A DNA stretch of 44,352 bases from an uncultured Pelagibacteraceae bacterium. GTDB lineage: Bacteria > Pseudomonadota > Alphaproteobacteria > Pelagibacterales > Pelagibacteraceae. Location: NCBI GenBank assembly GCA_902594405.1, contig CACJMB010000009.1, positions 1 through 44,352 of the forward strand, read 5' to 3'. The stretch's first letter is position 1. The number at the start of each line of letters is the position of its first letter. Below are positions 8,041-15,946 of this stretch, in pieces. The notes beneath the pieces are model-generated. The model did not search any database. It was not told the DNA's origin and saw nothing but the letters and a program-made list of their open reading frames with translations. A program made the position numbers and the translations under genes.

Positions 8041-10521
8041 ATGACTAAAAATAAAATTACAGCTGTTCTCGGTCCTACAAATACAGGCAAAACCTATCTT
8101 GCTATCGAAACCATGCTATCTTTTGAGAGTGGCATGATTGGATTTCCACTTAGATTACTTGCAAGAGAAGTATATGACAAAGTAATCAAGAAAATAAATT
8201 TAGATAAAGTTGCACTTATAACTGGAGAAGAAAAAATAATCCCATCTAATGCAAAATATTTTTTATGCACAGTGGAGTCTATGCCAATTGACAAACATCT
8301 TGAGTTTGTTGGCGTAGACGAGATTCAAATGTGCTCTGATCATGAAAGAGGTCATATTTTTACTGATAGACTTTTAAATATGAGAGGGGAAAAACTTACA
8401 ATGCTAATGGGCTCAAGTACCATTAAAAATATTATTTCAAAATTAGATGGAGATATTGAATTTATAAATAGAGAAAGACTATCTAAGCTTACCTACGCTG
8501 GTCATAAAAAAGTATCAAGAATTGAAAGAAAAACAGCAATCATTGCGTTTTCAGCAGAGGAGGTTTACGCCATTGCTGAGTTAATAAGAAGACAAAAGGG
8601 TGGTGCCGCTATTGTGATGGGATCACTAAGTCCAAAAACAAGAAATGCTCAAGTTGAATTATATCAATCTGGGGATGTTGATTTCCTAGTTGCAACAGAT
8701 GCAATTGGGATGGGAATAAACATGGATCTAGATTTTGTATATTTTTCAAATGTTAAGAAATTTGATGGAAAAAAATTAAGAAGATTAAATTTATCTGAAA
8801 TAGGTCAAATAGCCGGTAGAGCTGGTCGATACCTTAACGATGGAAGTTTCGGTATTACTGGTGATTGTAAAGAAATATCTCCAGAAGAGGTAGAATTATT
8901 AGAAAATCATAAATTTGAAGAAATAAGAACTTTGTTTTGGAGAAATTCAAATCTTAATTTCAATAACCCAATTAGTTTAATTAAAAGTTTAGAGGAAAAA
9001 CCTCAGGTGGAATGGCTAAGAAAAATTCATGAATGTGAGGATGAAAAAGCACTTAAATATTTTTTAAAAGATCAAAAAATTTTAAATAAAGAATTTGATA
9101 AGAAAACTTTAATGCTCTTGTGGGAATGTTGCCAAATACCTGATTTTGTAAAAAAAACTTATGGAAATCATTTTGAAGTTATAGGAAATGTATTTAAATT
9201 TTTAACTAGCAAAAAAGGACTAATTTCTGAAGATTATATGAGATTACAGCTCATGAAACTAGATAAATTGGATGGAAATGTAGATTCTTTATCAAATAGA
9301 ATTGCAAATGTCAGAACTTGGTCATATGTTTCGAATAAAAATAATTGGGTAGAAAATCAAAGTTATTGGATTGAAAAAACTAAACACTTAGAAGATAGAC
9401 TTTCAGACAGATTACATGAAGAACTTACTAAAACTTTTATTGACAAAAGAGCAAGCGTGCTCGCTAGAGGTTTAAAACAAGATATGGAATTTAAAACTGA
9501 AATTTTACAAAACAATGATGTTAAAATTGACGATCAATTCATCGGAAAGATAAAAGGGCTAAAATTAGAACTAGATTTAAAAAAAGGTGCTTTGGAAACT
9601 GATATTAAATCTTTAAAAAAAGCTGCAAGACAAACTATTGGTCCGGAATTAGAAAAACGTGTTCAATCAATAATTGATACCGGATTAATTAATTTAAATG
9701 AAGATTTTAAAATTTACTGGAATGATTTCCCAATTGCCAAATTAACAACGGGTTATGATTATTTAAATCCTAATTTTGATTTAATCGTTGATGATATCAT
9801 TGAACAAAACACCAAACAGAAATTAAATGACTATGTTAATAAATGGATACATTCAAAAATAAATAACGTTCTTAAAAGTTTAATTGATTTAAAAAATATA
9901 AAAGAAAATAATTCATCAATTAAAGCACTAGCATACCAGCTCTATGAAAATAATGGAGTATTAAAGCGAGATCAAGTTTCTGAATACCTAAAAAACTTAG
10001 AACAAAATGAAAGAAAAATTCTTAGAGACTTAGGAGTAAAGTTTGGGAGATATCATGTTTTCCTTTATCAATTAATTAAACCAGAAGCAGTATCTTTGCG
10101 AACATTATTGTGGAAAAATTTTTATCAAAAATTTCATAATTTAAAACCACCTACCTTTGGTTTGAATTTTTTAGACGATAAAGAAATAAAAAATAAAAAC
10201 TTTATGCTTTTGTGTGGATTTGAGAAATTTGATAATTTTTTTGTAAGAATTGATATTTTAGAAAGATTATTTGTATTAATAATAAGTTCTAGTTCAAAAG
10301 AAAATTCTGAAATAAAATTAATTCCAGAAATGTTAAATCTTTTAGGATGTAGTAAAGATAATTTCAAAAAACTACTTCAAAAAATGAACTATAAAATATT
10401 TGAAAAAGAAAATGAAATATTTTTTAAATATAGTCCTACTAAAAAATTTAAAAAAATTACTACAAAAAAAATCTCAAATGAGAACCCGTTTAAAATATTA
10501 AAGAATCTAAATTTAAGTTAA
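8041..10521 (+). CDS. SUV3-like superfamily 2 RNA/DNA helicase
   Basis: An 826-residue helicase of the SUV3/SUPV3L1 type found in alphaproteobacteria and mitochondria, where it unwinds RNA for degradation. Motif I GPTNTGKT is at residues 11-18, motif II is DEIQ at 93-96 (a DExQ rather than DEAD box), and the C-terminal helicase lobe ends with QIAGRAGR near 259-266 (motif VI). Beyond about residue 300 there is a long, lysine-rich region of 500 residues without a motif I recognise; it ends in a basic tail (SPTKKFKKITTKK). The gene starts a plus-strand operon with a TerB-like protein (1-nt gap), ferredoxin and carD. Bacterial function is inferred from the family only. Confidence 0.85.
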   Translation: MTKNKITAVLGPTNTGKTYLAIETMLSFESGMIGFPLRLLAREVYDKVIKKINLDKVALITGEEKIIPSNAKYFLCTVESMPIDKHLEFVGVDEIQMCSDHERGHIFTDRLLNMRGEKLTMLMGSSTIKNIISKLDGDIEFINRERLSKLTYAGHKKVSRIERKTAIIAFSAEEVYAIAELIRRQKGGAAIVMGSLSPKTRNAQVELYQSGDVDFLVATDAIGMGINMDLDFVYFSNVKKFDGKKLRRLNLSEIGQIAGRAGRYLNDGSFGITGDCKEISPEEVELLENHKFEEIRTLFWRNSNLNFNNPISLIKSLEEKPQVEWLRKIHECEDEKALKYFLKDQKILNKEFDKKTLMLLWECCQIPDFVKKTYGNHFEVIGNVFKFLTSKKGLISEDYMRLQLMKLDKLDGNVDSLSNRIANVRTWSYVSNKNNWVENQSYWIEKTKHLEDRLSDRLHEELTKTFIDKRASVLARGLKQDMEFKTEILQNNDVKIDDQFIGKIKGLKLELDLKKGALETDIKSLKKAARQTIGPELEKRVQSIIDTGLINLNEDFKIYWNDFPIAKLTTGYDYLNPNFDLIVDDIIEQNTKQKLNDYVNKWIHSKINNVLKSLIDLKNIKENNSSIKALAYQLYENNGVLKRDQVSEYLKNLEQNERKILRDLGVKFGRYHVFLYQLIKPEAVSLRTLLWKNFYQKFHNLKPPTFGLNFLDDKEIKNKNFMLLCGFEKFDNFFVRIDILERLFVLIISSSSKENSEIKLIPEMLNLLGCSKDNFKKLLQKMNYKIFEKENEIFFKYSPTKKFKKITTKKISNENPFKILKNLNLS

Positions 10522-10522
10522 A

Positions 10523-10930
10523 ATGTTTTTTAAAAAAAAAGAAATAAAAAATAATAATTTTCTTACAAAAGTTTGTGCTTTATTAATTCATGCTGCTAAA
10601 ATAGATGAGGATTATACATATAAAGAGGAAGAAATTATAAAAAAAACACTTAATGAGCTTGGTTTAGATGAAAAAAAAATTCCTAAAACAATTGAAGAAG
10701 CGAAAATAATTGAGGAAAGCTCAAATCAAATTTTAGATTTTACTCGTGAAGTTAAAGGTTTGCCTGAGGAAGATAAAATTAAAATTATAGAAGCATTGTG
10801 GTCTATAATTTATTCAAATAAAGATGCTGATATATATGAAACTAATTTAATGAGACGACTTGCAGGATTACTTTATATTGACAATAAAACTATAGGCGAT
10901 ATTAAAGAAAAAATTAAAAAAAATTCATAA
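10523..10930 (+). CDS. TerB-like protein
   Basis: A 135-residue, mostly helical acidic protein. The stretch [20 protein letters not shown] followed by [20 protein letters not shown] and [15 protein letters not shown] is the pattern of the TerB/DjlA-N family, in which acidic residues in helical pairs are thought to bind metal. Members are linked to tellurite resistance, but most have no known function, and resistance should not be assumed here. It starts 1 nt after the helicase stop and its TAA overlaps the ferredoxin ATG by one base, so it is clearly in the operon. Confidence 0.7.
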   Translation: MFFKKKEIKNNNFLTKVCALLIHAAKIDEDYTYKEEEIIKKTLNELGLDEKKIPKTIEEAKIIEESSNQILDFTREVKGLPEEDKIKIIEALWSIIYSNKDADIYETNLMRRLAGLLYIDNKTIGDIKEKIKKNS

Positions 10931-11256
10931 TGACATATATCGTTAACGACAATTGTATTAAGTGCAAATTAACAGACTGTGTTGAAGTTTGCCCTGTTGA
11001 TTGCTTTTATGAAGGTAAAAATATGCTTGTAATTAAACCCGAGGAGTGTATAGATTGTGGCGTTTGCGAGCCAGAATGTCCTGTCGATGCCATAAAAGCA
11101 GATACTGAGCCTGGAAGTGAAAAATGGTTAGATATCAATAAAAAATATTCTGAGATCTGGCCTAACATTAGTGAAAGAAAAGATCCCCCAGAGGATCACG
11201 AAAAATTTAAAAATGAGCAAAATAAGTACGAAAAGTATTTTAAAGAAAATCTTTAA
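10930..11256 (+). CDS. fdxA: ferredoxin, FdxA type (3Fe-4S/4Fe-4S)
   Basis: A 108-residue soluble electron carrier. Cluster ligands are clear: C9, C12, C17, C21 and C25 in [17 protein letters not shown], and C40, C43, C46 and C50 in [12 protein letters not shown]. The [14 protein letters not shown] and [16 protein letters not shown] wording matches the 7Fe ferredoxins widespread in alphaproteobacteria, about 107-112 residues long. The start overlaps the preceding stop (TAATG), and the 3' end overlaps carD by 44 nt. Position between a helicase and carD is a familiar alphaproteobacterial arrangement; its redox partner is not known. Confidence 0.95.
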   Translation: MTYIVNDNCIKCKLTDCVEVCPVDCFYEGKNMLVIKPEECIDCGVCEPECPVDAIKADTEPGSEKWLDINKKYSEIWPNISERKDPPEDHEKFKNEQNKYEKYFKENL

Positions 11257-12109
11257 AGGCAAAACAGATAAAAAAGTGAAAAAAAAAGTTTCTAAAAAGA
11301 AAGTAGTAAAAGTAAAAAAAATAGTAAAAGCTAAAAAAGTTAAAAAAATAATTTCAAAAAAAATTAAAAAAGTTGTTAAAAAAGTTTCACCTAAAATAAC
11401 TAAAATAAAAAAGGCTGCTAAAGTTACAGAAACAGCAACTGAATCAAAAGTAGACAATTTAAGAATTTCAAAAACGAATGAAGTTAAACCTGAAATAAAA
11501 AAAGTTAAAAAACAAGAAACTGAAAAAAGAGAGTATAAAATTAAAGATCATGTTGTATATCCAAAACATGGAGTAGGCCAAATTACTGAATTTAAAAAAA
11601 TTAACATTGGTGGAATTGACGTTGAAACATATGTTATTAAATTTGAAAAAGATAAAGCTAATGGAATGGTCCCTGTAAATAAGCAGTCTCACTTAAGGCC
11701 TTTAGCAACTATCAATCAAGTTAATAAATGTATTTCAATATTAAAAAGTAAACCAAAAATTAAAAGATCAATGTGGAGTCGAAGAGCACAAGAATATGAG
11801 GCTAAAATTTCTTCTGGAAAAATATACGAATTAGCCGAAGTCGTCAGGGATTTAAACAAAGGTGATGATCTTATGGTTGATCAATCTTATAGTGAAAGAC
11901 AGTTATTTGAAAAAGCTTATGAGAGAATTTTGTCTGAGTTTCAGATTGTTTTGAATGTATCATTAGAAGATACTCAAAAAAAATTGGATAAAGCACTGAA
12001 AAGAAATTTAGGTGGACAACCCCAATCAGTGGCAACTGCAAAAACTACAACTAGTGAACTACCTGTAGACGAAACAATTTCTGATAACGACGAACCTATT
12101 GAAGAGTAA
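11213..12109 (+). CDS. carD: CarD-family transcription regulator with lysine-rich N-terminal tail
   Basis: CarD proteins bind the RNA polymerase beta subunit and stabilise the open promoter complex. The CarD/TRCF-interaction domain begins near residue 107 ([20 protein letters not shown]) and is followed by the helical DNA-contacting part ([15 protein letters not shown]). I use ATG 11213, giving 298 residues; GTG 11171 is possible but would add 14 residues and deepen the overlap with fdxA. Unusual is the tail before the domain: 30 of the 60 residues 7-66 are lysine, resembling bacterial histone H1-like tails and expected to bind DNA without sequence preference. Ordinary CarD proteins are about 160-200 residues and lack it. 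Transcription ends at the hairpin 12111-12152. Confidence 0.9.
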   Translation: MSKISTKSILKKIFKGKTDKKVKKKVSKKKVVKVKKIVKAKKVKKIISKKIKKVVKKVSPKITKIKKAAKVTETATESKVDNLRISKTNEVKPEIKKVKKQETEKREYKIKDHVVYPKHGVGQITEFKKINIGGIDVETYVIKFEKDKANGMVPVNKQSHLRPLATINQVNKCISILKSKPKIKRSMWSRRAQEYEAKISSGKIYELAEVVRDLNKGDDLMVDQSYSERQLFEKAYERILSEFQIVLNVSLEDTQKKLDKALKRNLGGQPQSVATAKTTTSELPVDETISDNDEPIEE

Positions 12110-12110
12110 A

Positions 12111-12152
12111 AAAAAACGCCTCTCAAACAAACTGTAATGAGAAGCGTTTTTT
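12111..12152. terminator. bidirectional intrinsic terminator, carD / lysine-rich microprotein
   Basis: AAAAAACGC-C-TCTCA (12111-12125) pairs with TGAGA-A-GCGTTTTTT (12138-12152) around a 12-nt loop, with one mismatch. T-runs follow the stem on both strands, so it can stop carD on the plus strand and the convergent microprotein gene (ends 12171) on the minus strand. Confidence 0.85.
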
Positions 12153-12170
12153 GTAAAGAATACTAAGTTA

Positions 12171-12263
12171 CTATTTTCTTCTTCTTTTTTTTGCTTTTTT
12201 CTTAGCTTTTTTCTTAGCTTTTTTCTTAGTTTTCTTTGCCGCTTTTTTTCTTTTCTTAGGCAT
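12171..12263 (-). CDS. lysine/arginine-rich histone H1-like microprotein (30 aa)
   Basis: A 30-residue ORF starting MPKKRKKAAKK and continuing with three KKKA units and a KKRRRK end: 18 lysines, 4 arginines, 5 alanines. The ATG (12263) follows a good ribosome binding site, GGGAG about 8 nt upstream, and the stop is followed by a terminator hairpin, so it has a complete small-gene layout of its own. The KKKA units come from a 12-bp DNA repeat. The composition is that of H1/HC1-type tails and it should be strongly nucleic-acid binding; a role in nucleoid or RNA packing is inference. It is easily missed because of its length. An inverted repeat (12286-12306) lies just upstream. Confidence 0.7.
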   Translation of the reverse strand: MPKKRKKAAKKTKKKAKKKAKKKAKKRRRK

Positions 12264-12285
12264 CTTTAGCTCCCTTTTTTAGTTA

Positions 12286-12306
12286 AACGAATCAAATTGA
12301 TTCGTT
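12286..12306 (-). promoter_or_regulatory. perfect 10-bp inverted repeat upstream of the lysine-rich microprotein
   Basis: Arms AACGAATCAA (12286-12295) and TTGATTCGTT (12297-12306) are perfect reverse complements around a single A. The repeat lies 23-43 nt ahead of the microprotein ATG and just downstream of a TATAGT on the minus strand (12310-12315). It could be a dimeric repressor site at the transcription start or a 5' mRNA hairpin; nothing else nearby explains it. Confidence 0.6.
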
Positions 12307-12309
12307 GTT

Positions 12310-12344
12310 ACTATATTTTTATTTTTTTCTATAAGTTATGTCAA
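12310..12344 (-). promoter_or_regulatory. candidate promoter of the lysine-rich microprotein
   Basis: On the minus strand a consensus -35 TTGACA (12344-12339) is followed by TATAGT (12315-12310), but the gap is 23 nt, too long for a normal sigma-70 promoter; TAAAAA at a 17-nt spacing is the alternative -10. A start near 12303 would place the inverted repeat at the transcript's 5' end. Confidence 0.35.
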
Positions 12345-12461
12345 TTCTTTAATTAAAAGTTTAATTTTATAAAAATAATTTTTAACTTTTTAATTTTATA
12401 AAATTTTTTTATTAATTTAGTTAATGTTTATGCGGTTTATAAACAATTTAATTTAAATAAT

Positions 12462-14192
12462 TTAATAAAGATTTTCTAGCTGATTTTTATATTTTTCTGT
12501 AACTTTTTTTCTTTTTACTTTCATTGTTGGTGTCATTAAACCATTTTCAATAGAAAAATTTTCCTCTATTAATTGAACTCTTTTTATTTTTTCTAATAAA
12601 GTTAATTTTTTATTTATTTTTTCAATTACTTTATTTATTTTTTCTTTTTCATTTAAAAAATCTTTATTAGGAACAATTAAAGCAACCAAGTAATTTTTTT
12701 TATCACCATAAACCATGCATTGATCTATCTCTGGTTCATTCGTAATCATATTTTCGATTTTGGCTGGTGAAATGTTATCTCCGCCAGCACTTACTATTAT
12801 ATCTTTTTTTCTATCAGTTATTTTTAAATAACCATCATTTGGATCTATCTCTCCAATATCGCCTGTATGAAGCCATCCATTTATAATTACTTTTTCAGTT
12901 TCTTCTTTTTTATTCCAATATCCTAGCATTACATTTTCTCCTTTAACTAAAATTTCTCCATCTTCAGCAATTTTGACTTCATTCCCTTTAAATGGAGGTC
13001 CTACAGTTTCCACTTTTATTTTATGTATTGGATTGCAACTTACTACTGGCGATGTTTCTGTTAAACCATAACCTTGAAGAGTTGAAAGCCCAACAGAATT
13101 CAAAAATTCTCCTATTTCTTTATCTAAAGCCCCACCCCCTGAAACGAAAGCTTTCAAATTTCCGCCGAACTGTTTTTTTATTTTTTTTCTAACCAATTTA
13201 TCAACAGTAAAATTAAGTAATTTTTCAGAAAATGTCATTTTTTGATTTAATAGTTTTTTTCTTCCCAAATTTAGAGTTGCTTCAATTAATTTTGCTTTTA
13301 AACCTGTCTGCTTTTTTAAATTCATGTTTATTTTATTATAAAGGTTTTGGTAGAACCTTGGAACTGCTGTCATAATTGTGGGTTTTGCTTCAGATATATT
13401 TTCTAAAAGTTTTTCTATTTTTTCTGCATAGAATACTTTTGCTCCAACCGCTATCTGTGCAAATTGAACACAATGCTCATAAGAGTGTGAAAGGGGAAGC
13501 CAAGTTAAAAATACTGGTCTTGAGTTAAATAATGGTTTCATAATTTCGTATGCCCCTACGAGATTATTTAAAATTCCACCATGACTTAAAATTACTCCTT
13601 TCGGATTTCCTCCAGTCCCAGAAGTATAAATAATACATGCAGGAGAATTTCTTTTTAATTTATTATTTTCAATTTTATCTTCTGGTAATAAATTATTCTC
13701 TAAAATTAAATTAAAATCTAAATATTTTTCTTTGTTAATTATATTTAAACTATTTGTTACCTTAGCTTTTTCATCCAAAGTAATAACTTTTTTGATAAAG
13801 TCTTTTTCGTTAATTGAATTATTTAATTTTTTTAACATTTCATTGTTTGAAACAATAACTAAGCTGGGTTCACAATCTTCTATCAAATACTTATAATCAT
13901 CTTCGGTATAAGTTGTGTATGCTGGAACTGTAATTCCACCAGCTACCATAATTGCTAAATCAGAAACAAACCATTCTGGTCTATTCTCTGAAACCAAAAG
14001 ACATCTATCGCCTTCTTTTATATTTTCTTTAATAACTTTTGATAATTTTAAAATATTCTTTTCAGTTTGTTCCCATGTGTATATTTTTTTATTGCTTGGG
14101 TTTAGCCATTCTAAAAAAATATCTTTTTTATTTTGTTTATTTGCTTGATTAACAAATAATTCAATCAAATTATTTAAATTATTTAAATTCAT
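12462..14192 (-). CDS. long-chain acyl-CoA synthetase / AMP-dependent ligase
   Basis: A 576-residue ANL-superfamily enzyme that activates a (probably long-chain) fatty acid to acyl-CoA via an acyl-adenylate. Seen are the P-loop YTSGTGGNPKG at 189-199, LPLSHSYEH typical of the FAA1/ACSL group, GYGLTETSPVVSCNP (substrate/adenylate motif), GWLHTGDIG, and ITDRKKDIIVSAGGDNISPAKIE, where D-R-K-K marks the hinge and linker. A C-terminal catalytic lysine may lie in LMTPTMKVKRKKV. The ATG is only 7 nt behind the mature 3' end of tRNA-Leu and has no Shine-Dalgarno. The 198-nt gap downstream holds only AT-rich sequence apart from the microprotein's upstream elements. Confidence 0.92.
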   Translation of the reverse strand: MNLNNLNNLIELFVNQANKQNKKDIFLEWLNPSNKKIYTWEQTEKNILKLSKVIKENIKEGDRCLLVSENRPEWFVSDLAIMVAGGITVPAYTTYTEDDYKYLIEDCEPSLVIVSNNEMLKKLNNSINEKDFIKKVITLDEKAKVTNSLNIINKEKYLDFNLILENNLLPEDKIENNKLKRNSPACIIYTSGTGGNPKGVILSHGGILNNLVGAYEIMKPLFNSRPVFLTWLPLSHSYEHCVQFAQIAVGAKVFYAEKIEKLLENISEAKPTIMTAVPRFYQNLYNKINMNLKKQTGLKAKLIEATLNLGRKKLLNQKMTFSEKLLNFTVDKLVRKKIKKQFGGNLKAFVSGGGALDKEIGEFLNSVGLSTLQGYGLTETSPVVSCNPIHKIKVETVGPPFKGNEVKIAEDGEILVKGENVMLGYWNKKEETEKVIINGWLHTGDIGEIDPNDGYLKITDRKKDIIVSAGGDNISPAKIENMITNEPEIDQCMVYGDKKNYLVALIVPNKDFLNEKEKINKVIEKINKKLTLLEKIKRVQLIEENFSIENGLMTPTMKVKRKKVTEKYKNQLENLY

Positions 14193-14199
14193 AGTTACT

Positions 14200-14284
14200 T
14201 GGTGGGCGAAGAGAGAATCGAACTCTCACTTCTTGCGAAACACGATTTTGAGTCGTGCGCGTCTACCAGTTCCGCCATTCGCCC
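14200..14284 (-). tRNA. tRNA-Leu (anticodon CAA)
   Basis: Minus strand, 85 nt including encoded CCA (14202-14200). GGGCGAA at 14284-14278 pairs with TTCGCCC (14210-14204), then discriminator A. The anticodon stem CACGA/TCGTG closes loop CTCAAAA, giving anticodon CAA (reads UUG). The long variable arm (TTTCGCAAGAAG region) and GTTCGATTC T arm fit a class II leucine tRNA. It is 7 nt upstream of the acyl-CoA ligase start. Confidence 0.95.
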
Positions 14285-14345
14285 TGGGTATTCAATTAAT
14301 TATATTTAAATAGTATAAGAACTAAATTTATATTAAAACCAAAAA

Positions 14346-14951
14346 ATGTTTCAAACACTTTACAAAAAATGTTTAGAATTAGCCGCACATAAAAGTTCAA
14401 ATTTTTATTTAGGGCTTGTATCTTTTATAGAAAGTTCTTTTTTTCCTATACCTCCAGATGCAATGATAATCCCAATGGTTATTGCTAAAAAAAAGGAATA
14501 TTTGAAAATATTTTTAATAGCATCAATATTTTCAGTTCTTGGAGGAATTTTGGGATATTTGATAGGTTATTTATTTTTTGATTTAGCAATGTATGTAATT
14601 GAATTTTATGGTTATCAAAATAAAGTTGAAAATTTGAAATTGAGTATGTCACAAGGAAGTGGATTTCTTGCATGGCTAAGTATTCTTTTTTTAGCTGGCT
14701 TTACTCCATTACCCTATAAAGCCTTTACGATTTCAAGTGGTTTAATTGCTTTTAATCTTCCTATTTTTATAATTGTTAGTTTAATTTCAAGAAGCCTGAG
14801 ATTTTTTATAGTTGCCTATTTATCTTATAGATTTGGTGAATTATTTACAGAGTTCATGGAAAAACATGGATCAAAATGGTTCACCATAATTGGAATTATT
14901 ATAGTTATAATATTTATTATTATTTATTTATTTTTTAAATTTAATGGTTGA
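14346..14951 (+). CDS. YqaA/DedA-like (VTT domain) membrane protein
   Basis: A 201-residue inner-membrane protein with about four to five hydrophobic segments. The N-terminal SFIESSFFPIPPDAMIIPM and the GFTPLPYKAFTISSG motif match the YqaA branch of the SNARE-associated/VTT (DedA) superfamily, whose members have re-entrant loops; some relatives are undecaprenyl phosphate or phospholipid transporters. The specific substrate here is unknown. It starts a plus-strand operon with dsbB (8-nt overlap) and coq7 (17-nt overlap). Confidence 0.85.
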   Translation: MFQTLYKKCLELAAHKSSNFYLGLVSFIESSFFPIPPDAMIIPMVIAKKKEYLKIFLIASIFSVLGGILGYLIGYLFFDLAMYVIEFYGYQNKVENLKLSMSQGSGFLAWLSILFLAGFTPLPYKAFTISSGLIAFNLPIFIIVSLISRSLRFFIVAYLSYRFGELFTEFMEKHGSKWFTIIGIIIVIIFIIIYLFFKFNG

Positions 14952-15429
14952 GATTAACAAAACAATTACATTAAAATTAATTTTTTTTATTAGCATTATT
15001 GCTTTATCTTCAGCATTTTTTATTGAATATGTTTTAGGTTATCAGCCCTGTAACTTGTGTATATTGGAAAGAATTCCATACCTCTTAGCAGTAATAATTA
15101 TTGTATTAAATTATAAATTTATTAATCTTGAAAAATATTTCATTCTTTCTCTTATTTTAATTTTTTTAGCAGCTACTATTTTATCTTTATATCATTTAGG
15201 TATTGAGCAAGGTTTTATTGAAGAATCATTAGTTTGTGATTTAAAAAATGGCTCCAATTTACTCTCAAAAGAGGACATATTGAAACAATTGCAAGAAAAA
15301 AATGTAAGCTGCAAAGATGTTACATTTAAAATTTTAGGATTATCGCTTACAAGTTACAATATTATCATATCAATATTAATAGTATATTTTACAACAAGAG
15401 CTTATTTAAGTTATGACAACAATAAATAA
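14944..15429 (+). CDS. dsbB: disulfide bond formation protein B
   Basis: A 161-residue four-helix inner-membrane oxidoreductase. DsbB reoxidises periplasmic DsbA and passes electrons to ubiquinone. The first redox pair is C36/C39 in YQPCNLCILERIPY, the second pair is C98 and C123 in the periplasmic loop (LVCDLKN ... NVSCKD), as in the family. Hydrophobic helices are near 10-30, 44-60, 64-84 and 132-155. It overlaps both neighbours, and being next to the ubiquinone gene coq7 is fitting since quinone is its electron acceptor; that link may be coincidence. Confidence 0.93.
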   Translation: MVEINKTITLKLIFFISIIALSSAFFIEYVLGYQPCNLCILERIPYLLAVIIIVLNYKFINLEKYFILSLILIFLAATILSLYHLGIEQGFIEESLVCDLKNGSNLLSKEDILKQLQEKNVSCKDVTFKILGLSLTSYNIIISILIVYFTTRAYLSYDNNK

Positions 15430-15946
15430 AAAGAAAATAGAGGAATTTATTAGAGTTGATCATGCTGGAGAGCGTGGTGCTGTTAAAATTTATGAAGGAC
15501 AGTTGCTTGCTCTAAACACATTAGTTAAAGATGAAGCTTTAAAAAAAACAATTGAAGAAATGAAAGTCCATGAAAAAGAACATTCTAATTTTTTTGAAGA
15601 AGAAATTAAAAAAAGAAATATAAAACCGACAAAATTTTTACCCTTATGGGATTTATTAGGTGTAGGATTAGGTTTTGGTTCAACTTTACTTGGTAAGAAA
15701 GCAGCTATGCTTTGCACTGCTTCAGTTGAAGAAGTTATAGATGAGCATTATTTAAACCAAATAAAACAACTTGATAATAGTGAATCAAAACTTAAAAAAA
15801 AAATAATTAAATTTAGAGAAGATGAATTAAGTCATAAAGATATTGCCTATGAAAAGGGTGCTACAAAAGAAGGTCCATACTCTATATTAGATAAAATTAT
15901 TAAAACTGGATCAAAAATTGCAATAAATATTTCTGAGAAAATTTAG
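15413..15946 (+). CDS. coq7: COQ7-family demethoxyubiquinone hydroxylase
   Basis: A 177-residue di-iron ferritin-like hydroxylase acting late in ubiquinone synthesis, adding the C6 hydroxyl to demethoxyubiquinone. The metal-binding pattern is present: DHAGERGAVKIYEGQ at 16-30 (E20), KVHEKEHSNF at 51-60 with E and H ligands, SVEEVIDEHY in the middle, and DELSHKD near the C-terminus. Length is normal for the bacterial form, which uses COQ7 in place of UbiF. The start lies 17 nt inside dsbB. Its stop overlaps the stop of the convergent HNH gene by 4 nt (TTAG). Confidence 0.93.
   Translation: MTTINKKKIEEFIRVDHAGERGAVKIYEGQLLALNTLVKDEALKKTIEEMKVHEKEHSNFFEEEIKKRNIKPTKFLPLWDLLGVGLGFGSTLLGKKAAMLCTASVEEVIDEHYLNQIKQLDNSESKLKKKIIKFREDELSHKDIAYEKGATKEGPYSILDKIIKTGSKIAINISEKI

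Noticed and set aside
11171..11212. GTG 11171 as start of carD
   Set aside because: Would add 14 residues deep in the ferredoxin gene; ATG 11213 gives a normal start ahead of the lysine-rich tail.
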